A DNA stretch of 64,000 nt from the NCBI GenBank assembly GCA_029721515.1, contig CM056553.1, positions 7,322,349-7,386,348 on the forward strand. Reading direction: 5' to 3'. The notes beneath the pieces were generated by a model, which was not told the origin of the DNA, ran no database searches, and was given only the letters and a program-made list of their open reading frames with translations. This stretch comes from Synanceia verrucosa. Lineage: Eukaryota; Chordata; Actinopteri; Perciformes; Synanceiidae. Position 1 is the stretch's first letter. Each line of letters begins with the position of its first letter. A program made the position numbers and the translations under genes. Shown here one piece after another: positions 1-12,439 of this stretch.

Positions 1-1273
1 TTTTTAACACTGTGCCTTGTTCATATAACAGCCTATAGTTTCGCCCCTCTGCCACAACATAGACACTAAACTGATGAAAGCAGTCTCACAGAAACGGAGA
101 ACCTTGCATCATCATGTCTTTTGTAAGCTGCTCAGCTGCTGTCCTCAGTACACTTGCTGCTTTTCCAAACCTCTGCAGTCGACTGGCTGACTTATCTTAA
201 GCTGTGTCCTCACCCGAGCCCTCTTCGTAAACCAGACGAAGGTTGTTCTCTTGGGAATGCTAAAAATGGTGCCAGTGTCTCAGAGGAGAGGAGACAGGAA
301 TGTCATGACCCCATGTGAGTGATGTCAATCAGCTTTTTGACGGGAAATAGCCAACAGGGATTTGTATTTTCTTTGGAGAAAAGGGGGTTAGTTTGGCTCT
401 GAGGAGGAAGTCTTAGAAATGCAGAAAGGGGTCATAGAACAGAAAGTTGTGCTGTTGGAGTGGTTTTCCACCGATATATTTATCAAAAAGCCCACATTAC
501 AAGCAAGATGGTGGTGGGGAAATGTAGGATCCAGTGCTTTTGGAGTTTAACCTAACCTACTCACATTTTACTGGACTAAATAACTGGCTGTAGTGTGAAA
601 GATCACCCACGTTAAAGATCCCATTACAAGTAAAAATATTACCACAAAACCTTCCCTTAAAAAAATCTCCAGCTCTCCAAGAGGAGGTCTTTCAGTTTAT
701 GATAGGTTGAAAGGTCATAGAGACACTTAAGGTGGACCAAACCATTTGGAAAAGAGGGGCTTAAGGGGATCAGGCTACACTTATTGAGAGATGACTGAGA
801 ACATCTGGGATCACTCTCAAACACACACATAGTCACACACACCTTAAGACATTTGCGCACGTACTCACACAGACGTGGCGCTATTAAACTCATCGCTAAT
901 CTTGGATCAAACGCAGTGACAGGATGCACCTCCGTGAGGTCTGGTTCTGTGCCATGTTTGCAATCAGGAGGGAGAGTGACAGAGACATGAGACACGAGGG
1001 TTTCAGTTTCTCGTCTATCCGCAGCTTCCAACGCACTGACTTGATGAACTACAATGCTGGGTGGGCTACAAGAGCCACACACACACACACAGTTATCTAT
1101 ACATGTCTCTTGTTTCCTCATCCATTAGCTGTGATACCGCTTTGGGTTTTGCTACACATTTTCCGTTAAGCACTGATGGAGCTGATAATCAAAATGTGAT
1201 ACTCTGCTGGCTGTGAAGTACCATTTGCTGGAGAGGTCATCTAATTGTTCTCTCCTCTATGTGTGTCCTCCAG
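1..1273 (+). other. apln intron 1 (3' part), no gene seen
   Basis: This stretch lies upstream of the apelin coding exon and ends in a splice acceptor (tcctccag) at 1273. No start codon followed by a hydrophobic signal peptide can be read here, so the apelin signal-peptide exon must lie outside the window. A short (AC)n run sits at about 1076-1095. Open frames in this stretch show no recognisable protein features. Confidence 0.6.
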
Positions 1274-1440
1274 GTCCCATGGCCTCCACAGAGCATGGCA
1301 GAGAGCTGGAAGAGGTGGCTACAGTGAGAAAAATGGTCCAGCAAAACCCTGCGAGGGGCGGTCAGAGCCACAGACCAGCCGGCTGGAAGAGGAGACGCCC
1401 ACGGCCACGTCTTTCCCACAAGGGGCCCATGCCGTTCTAG
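1274..1440 (+). CDS. apln: Apelin preproprotein, last coding exon (partial gene)
   Basis: Apelin is the secreted peptide ligand of the apelin receptor (APJ), a GPCR acting in cardiovascular development and fluid balance. The exon follows acceptor tcctccag and enters in phase 1, giving GPMASTEHG at the start of the propeptide, as in other fish apelins. The C-terminal 17 residues are KRRRPRPRLSHKGPMPF, followed directly by TAG (1438-1440); LSHKGPMPF is the receptor-binding core shared by vertebrate apelins. Basic residues just upstream provide the convertase sites. About 55 codons are present; the signal-peptide exon is off the left edge. The exon continues 6 nt past the stop to a donor (agcaag then gtgagt) at 1446/1447, so the 3'UTR is split, as in human APLN. 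Odd point: the 13-residue peptide would start with Pro where mammals have Gln, so it could not form pyroglutamate. Identification is near certain. Confidence 0.95.
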
Positions 1441-1446
1441 AGCAAG
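1441..1446 (+). other. apln: apln 3'UTR start and intron 2 donor
   Basis: Six nucleotides separate the apelin stop codon from a strong donor, gtgagt. The rest of the 3'UTR must lie in a downstream exon whose acceptor cannot be fixed by eye. Confidence 0.75.
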
Positions 1447-4400
1447 GTGAGTTTACAACGATCAGGGGTGAAAAGACACTCGCTTTGTTTGCTGAAGCGT
1501 GCCATCAAACCTGTGATAACACGGTCAAACAGTACGTTTACACACACATCTAAGACAAGCTATTGGCAATAACGGAGCTAAGGATTTAACTGGCGTTTCA
1601 GAGAAATCTGAGTGTACATGCATGGCAAGAGAATGGAATTATTGAGTGAGGTCCATTCACCTCCGAGACACTGGATGACGTTTCGCCATTTCGCATTGGC
1701 ATTCTTCCAATTCTTCTGCTACTGTGTTGTTGTCATCCCGCTTCCATAGCCTCGTCACTTCCGGAAGGGGGAGTGCCGTTAGTCAGTAGTCCAGCTAACT
1801 GTGGTTTGCATATACATGCTGGAAAAGCTTGACTTAGAACCACATTATCTGCTACGAATAGTCCGATTATAAAAACTCAAGTTCGGTTCAACTACAGCCT
1901 AAGGTGTATATATGGCTTCAGTATTAGCCGGACTAAGGCAATAAGTCGAATTTCTCTATTGTCACGCCATAAAAGGTGATTCCCCTCAAAAAAGTTTGTG
2001 CCTGTCTTTGCTGCATCAACTTTGTGTCAAGTCAGAGCTACTTGTTTCTCAAGAGAATGGGAGCAAAAGCATTTTCCGATTAAATCATATCTGCTGACTA
2101 GTGAGGAAGCAATTTCATAGAGGGATTTCTAAAAGGAAAATGGATGTTGAGTCCTGAAATACTTTGTTGGCAGAATCAGTTTGGATGTTTTCGATGACGA
2201 ATGGAAAACTCAAACTTTCACAGAAACACTGGAAAGTCTGCAGCCAGACTCGACTGCAGCACAAGGATGTTATTGTTGGCACTGATGATAAGTGCATGTC
2301 TCAACAGATTATTGGACTTTAGCCTACCAGCTCGCATGCCTTCGTAGTACAGCAGAGGTTGTTTTTAAGGCTACGTCATTTATTTTCTCATATGGGAGAT
2401 AGTTATACTTAGAAACCTAACCGATTCAGTAACACATAAAACTTTTCTTTCCAGCTTATTAAGTAAATTAAACCCCCTTTTCCCCCAAAGATAACACTTT
2501 GTAGAGTTGGGTTTCCTAGCAGCAGCACTTTTCTCATGAAGGAATGTTTGACTTAAGCCGTCAAGTTAAACACGTCTTTGTGTGGAAACTCTTTCATCCA
2601 AAATCAGAGACAATATTTTACTTATCACCTTTTCAGTTTGATTTTCTTTACTGAACCTAAACAAACTCTTTATTTCTACAAAAACAGATCAAGCTTCATT
2701 GAGAAAATAAAACATACAATAATTAATAAAACAAGACGATCACATTTACAGTACATATCCAGATTAAACCTCTCTTAGCACTTATGCTAATGTTAGCACA
2801 TCTCTGTGAATGGAGCAACAGCAGTAAAAGTATGTCCCTGCATGAAGAAGTGTGGGATCCATTCACGTCTCTCCCAGACTCTGTGAGAGACAGGGAAACT
2901 CACCAAGACACAATATCCCTGCAGGAGGTGCCGACCATACAACACTGACCTGCAGAGGGTCGCCATAAATTAAAGCCGTAGTGAGAGGAGGCTGCAGCCA
3001 CAGAGTGTCAAGGCATGGTTAATCAGTTTTAAGGAAACGAGACCAAAGCTTTGGAAGTTTGGAAGCTCTTTTCTGAGACAGCAGAGCAGTCGCAGAGGTT
3101 TTACAATCTATAGCGAATTTTTTATCATTATTTTTGAAAAGGTTCTTTTGAACTCACTGCTGCTTTCAATACAAGGCTTTGGAGGCTTAGCACAAAGGGG
3201 AAAACAATAAGTAGGGACCAAGTCAGTGCAGTGTGCACCTGATGGACAACATGGGTCCTCCAACTTTCCTCGGTCTGCTAGTAAAATGTAAGAATCAGCT
3301 CTGCGAGGTGAGCGGTAACAGCTCAGTGTTTAGTGCCAGAAAATAGCAGGAAGTTGTGAAGCTCTGTAAAAGTGAACGGCTCAGTGAGTCACAATGCTGC
3401 CTCTGCAAACACCTCTTAAACCACAACAGGCTGAAGATTTCCTTTTCTTTTGTTAGCTTCCCACTCCAGCTCCTCTCATTCTTGTGAAGTTCAGAGTTCA
3501 CCTCTTTCAAGGGTTTCTTCACATGCCGTGCCAATTTCCCCCATCCTCACCACAGTAGCTATAGGCAGTGCTTTAATGCTACCAGCCTTCACTCAGTATG
3601 ATGCATTGTGACTGAAGGAATTAGGTCTTATCTAGCATCAGTCCAGCCAACAGCCTTCTAACAGCGTTGAGAAGCAGTGCTCTCCCTCATGTGTCTTGCT
3701 TTTCTCTTCACTTTGAGCTGATGATGGGAAAAACACCTCTGGAAGCAGCTGGAGATGCATTTTGTTTGATCAAAGCTGGAGTTCAATGGAGACATCCAGC
3801 TGAGGGCTGGTGGGACTTGTAGGCAGACAGACTATATGTGGATATGTCATTACTGGCCTGAACTTAATTACCGTTAAAGTAGCAGTTAAAAATGATTGAC
3901 TTGACAAGTCCGTCCACCAGCTTCACTAGTTAGTGATATTTCCCCATTTCAGCATCAAAAGTAGCTCATCTTTTATTCCCTAAGACACCTGAGGCAAAGT
4001 TTGACTTTTCATCATTACACATTCCAGATGTGAGCAACTCTGGAAGAAAGATGGAGACCTGGGTCATCCTCTTTGAGTGTCTGCGTAGACTCAGATCCAA
4101 ATGTGCTATTACGACTCTTGGATCTAAGCCATACCGGCACTGACGGTCTAAAAGACGACAGGATATTACAGATTTAAAGCCGCCGGCAATTTATGAAAAG
4201 CCCTTGAGACTCTGAGTGTGAGTAAGCTCAGAGAATGAGTCTTTCATCAAAACAATGTAGAGCAGGTCTGCAACTCTTCCCATACACTCAGCCTGTGATG
4301 TAGTGCGACTTCAAGGAGCTGAGATCATACCGTGGACCCAAAAGTACAAAAGAGGACAACAAACAACAACTCAGTGGAGATTAGATATACGGTAAGTCAG

Positions 4401-5790
4401 TCCTCGAGGCATTACATGACCAGAGAAATACGCCGTCTTTAAACAAGAGCAAGCTCTTATCAATGAATGAACCTTGTTGTCATGCAACAAAGCTCCCTGT
4501 ACTGCTCGTCTGAAATCTTGGAAAATTATCACTGAAAAGGAGAAGATAAAAGGCGAGGGAAGATAAAAGATTTCCTCATTGTTAGGGGGTGATCCAGTGC
4601 CCCGAGCACAGTATAATGTTGCGCTTGTGTTTTCTACGGTGAGATCTACGATTGTTTTTCTTACCTCCTGCTGCACATTTCTATCAAAGACCATGAAATG
4701 TGGTTGCGACATGTCCGGGATAACCTTTTCCTCACCGAGAGATAACATTGGGTATAAGACAGTGAAAGGGCTTCCTTATTGGAGAGGAAATTGAAATGTC
4801 TGCAGAACTCGTGAAATTATTTTTAGGAAACACACATGCTGATGGCACTTCTGTGTTATTTTTTTTTGCAGGCACTGCTTTGAGCGCCCTCCCCCAGGTT
4901 CTGATTTCTATGCTCTTCCTTTGCCTTGGGGGGTCTTGCAAAGAAGGGTCTACGCTTGCCCAGCCTGAAGAGTGATGTCCATAGCACCTGCTGGTTCTTC
5001 AAGCAACTCTGTCCACAAAAAAATCAGGACACGCCGCTCACCCTCAGCTCTAGGAGGAAATGGGGGCAGGGAGGGGGGTGGGGGGGTATGGAGCCCGAGC
5101 TATCAGACTCTATTTCTCTGTCTCTCTCTTTCTCTTACTCTCACTCCCTCACTACTTATCTATCTGTCTTCTCCCAAGTGGTATTTTTTTATTTTCCTAT
5201 CATTTGCTTAATAGAGCTCAATCATAGCGATCTCCCTGAGTGTCTCAAACACTTTGCATGACATGTGGTGGAGAGGGAGCCCGGTCAAAACAATCTGAGT
5301 CTTAAAGCATCTGTCACTTCTCCACAGTGTGGTATTCCCATCCCTCAGATCCAAGGTTACTGCAGCCGCTGATTTCATTGCTGTGTAGCTACTTAACGGC
5401 TTAACTAGCGGGAGAGGGCGCTGATTATGTGGAAGGGCCATTGTAATAGTTGGCAATATTAAGTTCACTTATGATACTCTGGAGGTCTGCTGCGAAAAGG
5501 AATTATTTAAAAGAGCAAGCCTTTGAATGACATTATATATCCATCGCTTAACTATCATTATGGTGCTTTGTACTAATGACAGTACGTCCAAAAGCAGAGT
5601 TAAGTCGGACTGAAAAGAGAGCACATATTGTCAAAACAATCTACTTAAGTGACAGAATAAGTCCTTCATCTAGGAGATTATTTAATCCAAAGCTATTTTG
5701 GTGTTTCTGAACTCATTAACACCTTGAGGGGGTTTTACCGACGCGCTCAAGGTTACTGTAACACGTCCTACCTTGGATGAGTCCTTTGAC

Positions 5791-5830
5791 CCCAAATCCC
5801 AATCCCAATCCCAATCCCGTCCCCAATCCC
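5791..5830. repeat. Short CCCAAT-type tandem repeat
   Basis: About five imperfect copies of the hexamer CCCAAT/CCAATC are present in a row. It is a simple sequence repeat; the unit contains CCAAT, but no promoter is evident nearby. Confidence 0.7.
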
Positions 5831-8800
5831 CAGCCTTCTCACCACACTGCTGCCCTGTGCAGCTGCTCTACACGACTGTTAACTGGCAGGGGTGGTCTGC
5901 TCTAGCGACAGGCTGCCTCGTCTTTTAATGAAGTGCCAAATAATAACCTTCTCCACAATGCTGCCAGGAACGAAGGAATGAAAGGTTAGGGTGAAACACA
6001 TTACCTCTTGTTTGAAGTCTTGATACACTGACACATTATGCATTTTAAAATTTCTGCAAACAGAAATCCCACGTGAGACAATGTTAGCGAGGAGGACAGT
6101 TATATTAGACCAAATAAAGAAAAGAAAGAGTAGAAAAACAGTTTCCAAGCAGCTCAGTTAATATGCCACCATGATGAGCCTACCACTAGTGCTCTGGCTG
6201 TTTTAATATTCAACATAAGGCTGGTTGGACCCTTTGACCGATATCTTTCACTAACGAAATGCTATGCCTTTCCATCATACTGGAATATATTACTGTTTAT
6301 GTTTATTCTTGTGTTTAAGTAGTTTTATTTCTTTTTTTTCTCAGGGTGCTGTGATAGAGGCTTGTACTAGAGCAGTCTATTTTGTGCATTTATTTAACAG
6401 AACACAAACATACATACAGTACATTTAAAGCTTATATGAGCATATTTTCGTATATTTCCGAACTCTCCCTCTATGTATTCACCAATATAGCCGTGTATCC
6501 AGATTCAGTCCTTTCTTGTCATGATGCTTTTCCAACGTTATGTTGAGAACAGTTGCCTTTCTCGTCTGCCTGACCACCAGGTGGTCGTGGCTTTGATCAT
6601 TACGCTCATTAAATCCTGGAGTTAATCTTTCTCAGATGGATCTCCCAAAGGCTGGCCGGGGCCACTTAGTCTGAGCTCATTGTTAAATTGGTTTAGACTG
6701 AAACCCTTCCCCCTTTTCCAATCCTCAAACCCCTGCTGATTCAATATGTAACCATGTAACATATTAGCACTGTAACCTGTAGAGCAGCCACCTTGCAATC
6801 GCTTGTTATCTATTAGGTGGTGCGAAGCAGCTTCCTAGTTTTTCTATTTGGATTTTAGGTGAAAATCAGTCTTCTGCGCTTCAATCAGCAAACGCTCCCA
6901 TTTCAAGTCAGTTTTGACCACATTAGCATCTGGCAGGTTAACCCAGATTTCCTGACACCCTTTCCCCTCTCGCCATGTCTCATGCAAATATTATAATAAA
7001 ACGCAGTCTTCTCAGTCCCAGCATGAGAAGCTTTTATTAAGAGAGCATCTGAAATCACAGTGGTAATCCACCCAGCCAAGATCACCTTGATTAAAAATGT
7101 ATAAAATCTTAGGGCACTGTGAAGAGTAATAATTTCAGTTCCACCATTATTTTTTCATATCCTCTCAGACAGAGATGTAGATTTCATTAATGCTCCTCGG
7201 GAGTGAGACAGCTTTGCTCAGGATGTCTCATGTATTATTGGGGAAGATAGTAGGAAGATATGAGCTGGGGATGGAAGTTCAAAGCCACTGAAGTTTGGAT
7301 GCTGGAAGGAGTCTGGGTCATGACAAGGGGTTCAAATCAATATTTCCCCCATCTCAGAAGTTATTGTTACGGAGCCGAGCAACGTCTGTATCCGCACTGT
7401 TCTTCATGAATGTATCCTCACCATCTGCACCAGCCATGCTGCCCTTTCAGAGCCCAGAGCAAACCAATGTTTGTGTAAAGTACTCGTTTTCATCTTGGTC
7501 TGGTTATCAGTTGAATCCAAAAATATCAAAAAGCCAAATATCCCACTGATCCAAAGCCTCCGGTGGCATATAGTCCCAACAAATAGACGTGGCTTTGCTC
7601 CAAGACTTCTCTGTATGGGTTCGCAAGGCTGCACTTTTGCAATTCCATTAATGCTGCTGGAAAAATACACCCTGAAAACAAGAGTTTGTTGAGTATGGAA
7701 TGGTTTTCCAGTGTATTGTGACAATTTTTTTGTCTGATTCTTGTCTAGCTGGTTGTCCAAAGCTTACTTTTTGAATACAGTGTGAACAGCTGTATCTTTT
7801 GTGGATGTAACAAAATAGAAAAGTAGTCTGCAGCACAATATGTCATGGACACGTGAAAGCTTTCAGGCGTTCTTTTCTTGTAGATCATAGCCCACAGCCC
7901 TCCCCTGCACATCAGGTTAATGGGCCTTGTGGTGTGGAAGGACAAGCACGTCCAGGCTCAAACTGAAATGGTAAACCAATACATTATGCTCGGGGAGTGA
8001 AACCATTTTCCTTAATGGTCTTTTCCAGCAAGGCTTACACAAGAGAACCGATTCCTATCCTCTCAATGTTTCCTCTCCAGTTCCTCTTTCTCTGTGACCA
8101 TCACAAGGCCTGAGTAATGTTCCTATGCACTTGTTAGCATGTTTTCCTGGTAGAAAAAATGCTTGTTCTGAGAACTTTGTGTTGAGTTCTTTTTGTCCAA
8201 ATGCATTTGGCTGGGGGTGTGTAAGGAGTGGGGACGAGCAGAGAGATAGGTTTGTGTTAACAGGTGGAGACGAGAATGAGCAGGTTTTAAAACTATTAGC
8301 TTAACCATTGATCTCTGTTTCCCAATAGCTATAGACCCCCCTTCACAAAAGATTGCTGTCAAATTATACTCAGTTCTCTACCAATCCTTTAAAATGAACT
8401 CAAACATTTCACTCACTATGGAAACACGCAACACATTCCACGATTTTTACCTTGTGAATCTCTAAGCCCATCAAACTGTATCATGTTGGCCTTCAGAGTG
8501 GGTGTCTGCAAGATCAAGTGGCTGATATTCAATCCAATGTATTCACACATTTCCACCGGCTGGGCAATCCAAAGGATAACTAGATTTTTATCTCCCATGG
8601 GAAATGACTAAGATCTGTTATTATCTTGGAGCCTCAAAATGAGACTTCCTACACCCAGAATAGCACAGGCCCCTCCTGCCTTGATTGTGACACATTCTCC
8701 ATCTATGTAACCAGCTGCATCCAGAACAATCTGAGGAGAGACGCCGTCTGTAGGCTCACACGCCATCGCAACAGTGTTACTAGGTCTCAAGCAGATACCA

Positions 8801-8916
8801 TTTAAAAGACAATGTATTACTCCTGAAACTTATATTCTGTTTATGGTGTGTGCTCATATTACTCACCAGGCCAAATGTACAGTCCCTGTCTCTGTTTTGA
8901 TGTTGAACTGGGCAAA

Positions 8917-8939
8917 AATAAATGACATAAATAAATAAA
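8917..8939 (+). other. Cluster of three AATAAA signals, possible apln 3' end
   Basis: Three AATAAA hexamers occur at 8917, 8930 and 8934 in AT-rich sequence on the + strand. They are candidate polyadenylation signals for the terminal apelin exon, the only + strand gene to the left. The link is an inference from position only; other AATAAA occurrences exist (for example near 2706 and 6113). Confidence 0.22.
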
Positions 8940-9239
8940 ACAAGTGTATCAGAAATGGTTGAAATACTGTGTACATATTTGAACTTTTGGTTTCTAATTT
9001 ATAAAAGATAAGCTTTAGCTCTTGGAGTACCTATTTTATTTTTTCCTTTCATGCGTAGCTTTGTGTTTTTATTTTCTATTTCTGTAAAGTGTGTAAATAT
9101 ATCTTTATGATAATAAGTAATATTAAAAATCTTATTTTAAGAAAAAACTGTGTCATGTCTTTCTTGTTAGATAATGGAAATTAAATAAGATTAAGAGTCT
9201 CCACCCATGGTAGCAACTCTGTGAGGCTACTTGGGCATT

Positions 9240-9935
9240 AAAGCTGCAATGATTAACACTTTCTGATCAAATTAACTCTTTGAGTGCCATTGACGTAATA
9301 ATTTTCGGCAACAGGTTGCTGATCGCGGTTTCCCGCAGCCTGTGAGTAATTTTGGAGCTTCTGGGAGATGTAGTCAGAGCATAAAGAGACAGTGTACATC
9401 ACAGAGGTCAAAGCAGGAAGTGGAGATGATCGCGGACGGATTCTGGACAAAAAGTGGCGTTTTTGGTGGGAGTGACCTCTGATAAAACAAGAACAGAACA
9501 AGGTAAAAAACAAACTTTTTTTCATGATGAAATAGAGAGTCTCTTCTTTCATTTGAGCTACTCTGTGTTTTCAGAGACGTAGTACAAAATATTCTGTTAG
9601 TGTTGAAATATGACTCAAAATGGGCAAAACCGCTGGCACAAGGCACTTTCGGTTTTATAAATGGCTGGCACTCAAAGAGATAATCAGCAGTTTTGATAAT
9701 TGATTAATCTGAGTGCAGAAATTCTGAGATTCTCTGACAGTTTCTGAATACTGTACGTCCAAGGTTCTTTACTCCTCTATGATAACCAAGTGAATATTTT
9801 TAAGTTGTAGGTAATATAGGATGTTATCATGGGCTTAATATGTTTCGCCATTTTGTGAAAATTTCATAGATCGAACAATTCACTGATTAAGATGAAAATA
9901 TTATTACAAAATTATTGATAGTTGCATCCCTGTAA
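9240..9935. mobile_element. hAT-like non-autonomous repeat carrying a nested MITE
   Basis: The left end reads AAGCTGCAATGATTA and the right end TTATTGATAGTTGCATCCCT, whose complement begins with a GGATGCAACTAT-type end. This is the terminal style of the 'GGGTTGCAACTAACGATTATT' repeats common in fish genomes. The interior holds ATTGATTAATC-type motifs and is interrupted by an unrelated element at 9272-9683. Assignment to hAT is by memory of the terminal motif; no transposase frame is present. Confidence 0.5.
9272..9683 (+). mobile_element. piggyBac-type MITE with TTAA target site
   Basis: The element begins TTAA then CTCTTTGAGTGCCA (9276-9289) and ends with the exact inverted copy TGGCACTCAAAGAG (9666-9679) followed by ATAA. 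This is a 14-bp perfect terminal inverted repeat with a TTAA target duplication carrying one change on the right. TTAA target sites and the CTTTGAGTGCC-type end are typical of piggyBac-derived non-autonomous elements. No transposase frame is present. A second copy in the same orientation lies in an ocrl intron at 54540-54895. It is inserted within a hAT-like repeat, so it is the younger of the two. Confidence 0.75.
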
Positions 9936-9959
9936 GGCATGATGGTGTTTGGGGCTAAA

Positions 9960-10290
9960 TATTAATGTCACTTACAATGCTAACATGCTGTTTAGTACAG
10001 ATATAATTAGCAAAAACCCAAAGTGCATTGAGCTGATGATGGTGGCAGATGGAAAGCTACTATAAGAGATCATCAGCTTTTACAATTCAACCTGAGGGGG
10101 ACGTCTGCACCAAATTTCATGTCAATCCGTGCTAGTTCGGGAGGAAATGCCAGGGTGTAAACAAAATCAGATGGCTTCATACTTTTTGGAACATGAAAAA
10201 CAACACAACAAAATATCACATCAAGCCATTCAATTGTTCAGTCAACACCAAAGTGGTGGACTGGCTGACTGGCTGACTGACCATCAAACT
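9960..10290. repeat. Teleost dispersed repeat fragment
   Basis: Phrases such as TAACATGCTGTTTAGTAC, AGTGCATTGAGCTGATGATGG and CACCAAATTTCATGTCAATC belong to a family widespread in fish spacers. Part of the same family recurs at 20155-20290. It ends in a short GACTGGCT repeat (about 10258-10282). Recognised from memory of the motif, not from a database. Confidence 0.45.
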
Positions 10291-10299
10291 GGCATTATG

Positions 10300-11799
10300 A
10301 TCCGAGAGCCACAAATGAACTGTACAGTACTGATTTAAGTTGTTTGCTTATTTTATTCTTGTGTGGCTGACCATGGCCTGAAATTTGAAAAAAAAAAAAA
10401 AAAAACATGTTTATCTGACTGTCATGGCCATTAACCTTTACCTTCAGTTGAATCTTGTGTAGAAATTCATTCACTGTAGTATGAGCACATGCCTCTGGAA
10501 ATGTAAATCTCCTCCTCATCCATTAAGGAACGTTTTGCCAGTGACAGGTAGCCTTTCCAGAGCTTATAGTGCATACTAAGCATGCTGCACATTAATGCAT
10601 CACGTCTGCTGAGCATGCATGAAGACGATGGATACGTCTAGATGCACAGAGATTCAAAGCGCATACATGTCATATCGACACATAATGGAAAATCCTTCCT
10701 TTTACTGTTGGATGGTTATAAAATAATTCAGCCAAGAAAAACACACTGTTTACTCATTTATATTTCTTTTTTTTTTTAAACTATTGGAATAAATCCCCCC
10801 ACATCACACATTTCTCATATTGTTTATCTAAAAAGGAACCTCAGTGAGGCGAAGTGTTGAAATGTACGGGGCCTTGCATGGGAGCCACTCTTCCCCACAA
10901 AGCCCCACTGGGACCACTCAGGGAAGTGTCTGGTTAACGCACAGAGCTGACATGTCCTGATAGACAAGAGGTGAACCTCTGAGTCCCAGCAGCCCCCAAA
11001 AGACGCCCAAGGTTAGATCATCAAGCCTGTGTCTGCTGTATAATTGGGCTCGGGGTCACCGGGAGGATATGGAGCGTGACAATGAGGCTATAGAGTTACA
11101 GTTTGTAGCCGGACAGCGAGAGCAGCCCGCCGGTGGCACATTACTATGAAGCCAGACGTCCCTTCAAAGAGTTCAAGGTCCATGTGTGAGAGTGGCTCCA
11201 GCCCTGTACACTGTCACAGCTGGAATGTGTGTCGCTGCCTGCCAACCAACAGGACACTGCTGGGAGGGTGGGGGTGGGTGAAGGAGGCGGTGGGTATGTT
11301 GGGTTTGTTGTTTTTCAGACACAACTCTCAAGTTTCTTTAGGTTACTGAGAATTACCCTTCAGTGGGAGAAGAACGAAAGGCAGATTAAAAGAATGTAAT
11401 GCTCTGTGCCATCAATACATTGAATATACTGCAGAAACAGGCCATAGGAGTAACATCTGGAGTCCCAGAATCAACTTCTGCCACATCATAAAAACCTTTA
11501 CTGCAGTCGACGCCCCCCCACAATACCACCAACACAGCCAAGAGAACTGCTGACAAACCCACAGCGATGGATATTACCCAGCTCCCTGCTGTCACTCAAC
11601 CACCTGGACTCCACAGATTCACATTATACACTCTGCAAATGAAGCACACGTGTAACAAGCAGGTGTCGCAAATGTTTGGGATACATTTTTATTATTTGTG
11701 TTTTAATCAGTGAGATTCTGTTGCGGAATGTTGTAGCAAGTAGTAGACTTTTACTAAGATTAATTAATTAAAAAGAGAGTTGATGCAACAAATTATTAA
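10300..11799. other. Spacer, no gene recognised
   Basis: It holds an A-run at about 10387-10405 and otherwise unique-looking sequence. A hydrophobic 69-codon open frame at 11386-11595 (- strand) is the only eye-catching frame, and it has no supporting splice or family evidence. Confidence 0.45.
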
Positions 11800-12135
11800 C
11801 TGTAGCATCACAACATTCAGCTCAGACACATTTCACCTCATGCTGCTAATATTATAACACCACACTGATTTTAACAAAAAGAGATTTTTTTGTATTTTTT
11901 AAAGATTATTGTTTGATTTTTTTTATGGGAGTAATATTGAATAATGTATGCACATTATTTTTATTACATTTTCAGTAAACACAAGATATATGTGTCTGAG
12001 CTGAACGTGGTGATGCTACAGTTTATAATATAAAAGTTATGAATATTTTTCGTTCTGGTGTTGCACTTTGTAGACGGTCCCTACGCTGTCTCTGCAGGAG
12101 CAATGTTTTCTGTGGAGCCCCGGGGACTCATCATT
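11800..12135. repeat. Head-to-head inverted pair of a dispersed repeat
   Basis: Positions 11800-11830 and 11991-12021 are inverted copies of a 31-nt block with only two mismatches (the block begins CTGTAGCATCAC and ends CAGCTCAGACACA). Sequence beyond each arm is also repeat-derived: 11831-11880 and 12045-12130 both match different parts of a third copy at about 46970-47190. The structure is therefore either two family members facing each other or one folded element. Confidence 0.65.
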
Positions 12136-12311
12136 CCAGTAAATATACGGTTGTAGCTCATCATGTGCCTCACCAACATTTCAGAAATTCATCGTTAACA
12201 TATTTAGATCATACTAGATTTGACTTATTGATCCAGGAAGTTGGAATCTGCCAATATCTTTCTAACTTTACCAAAGTTTTTAACAACTCCTCCTCTACAA
12301 CAATAAGTTAG

Positions 12312-12435
12312 AATATTATGACTTTATTCTCATAAAACTACTAATTTATTCCTGTAAATGATCACCTTAATCTCATAAATAATGACTCTAGTCTCATGAA
12401 TAATTACTTCAATTTGTAAATAATTACTTTGTTGT
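12312..12435. repeat. Degenerate 20-25 bp tandem repeat
   Basis: Units resembling ATGACTTTATTCTCATAAA recur about five times with heavy divergence (ACTTTATTCTCATAAA, CTTAATCTCATAAATAAT, CTAGTCTCATGAATAAT and so on). It is a decayed AT-rich minisatellite of a kind common in fish spacers. Confidence 0.5.
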
Positions 12436-12439
12436 TTAA

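Larger units (their letters stand above)
1447..9239. other. Spacer downstream of the apln coding exon, no gene recognised
   Basis: Both strands were read. Open frames of up to about 125 codons occur (for example - strand 4371-4748), but they lack recognisable domains or splice-consistent extensions. The stretch probably holds apln intron 2 and its 3'UTR exon. A short tandem CCCAAT-type hexamer run sits at 5791-5830. Confidence 0.5.

Noticed and set aside
4371..4748. 125-codon - strand open frame
   Set aside because: No motif recognised, and codon use and context are spacer-like.
8416..8790. Two 60-codon - strand frames
   Set aside because: Too short, separated, without motifs or splice signals that join them.
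11386..11595. Hydrophobic 69-codon - strand frame (GLSAVLLAVLVVLWGG)
   Set aside because: It looks like a membrane segment but has no flanking exon signals or family match; a single short frame is not enough.
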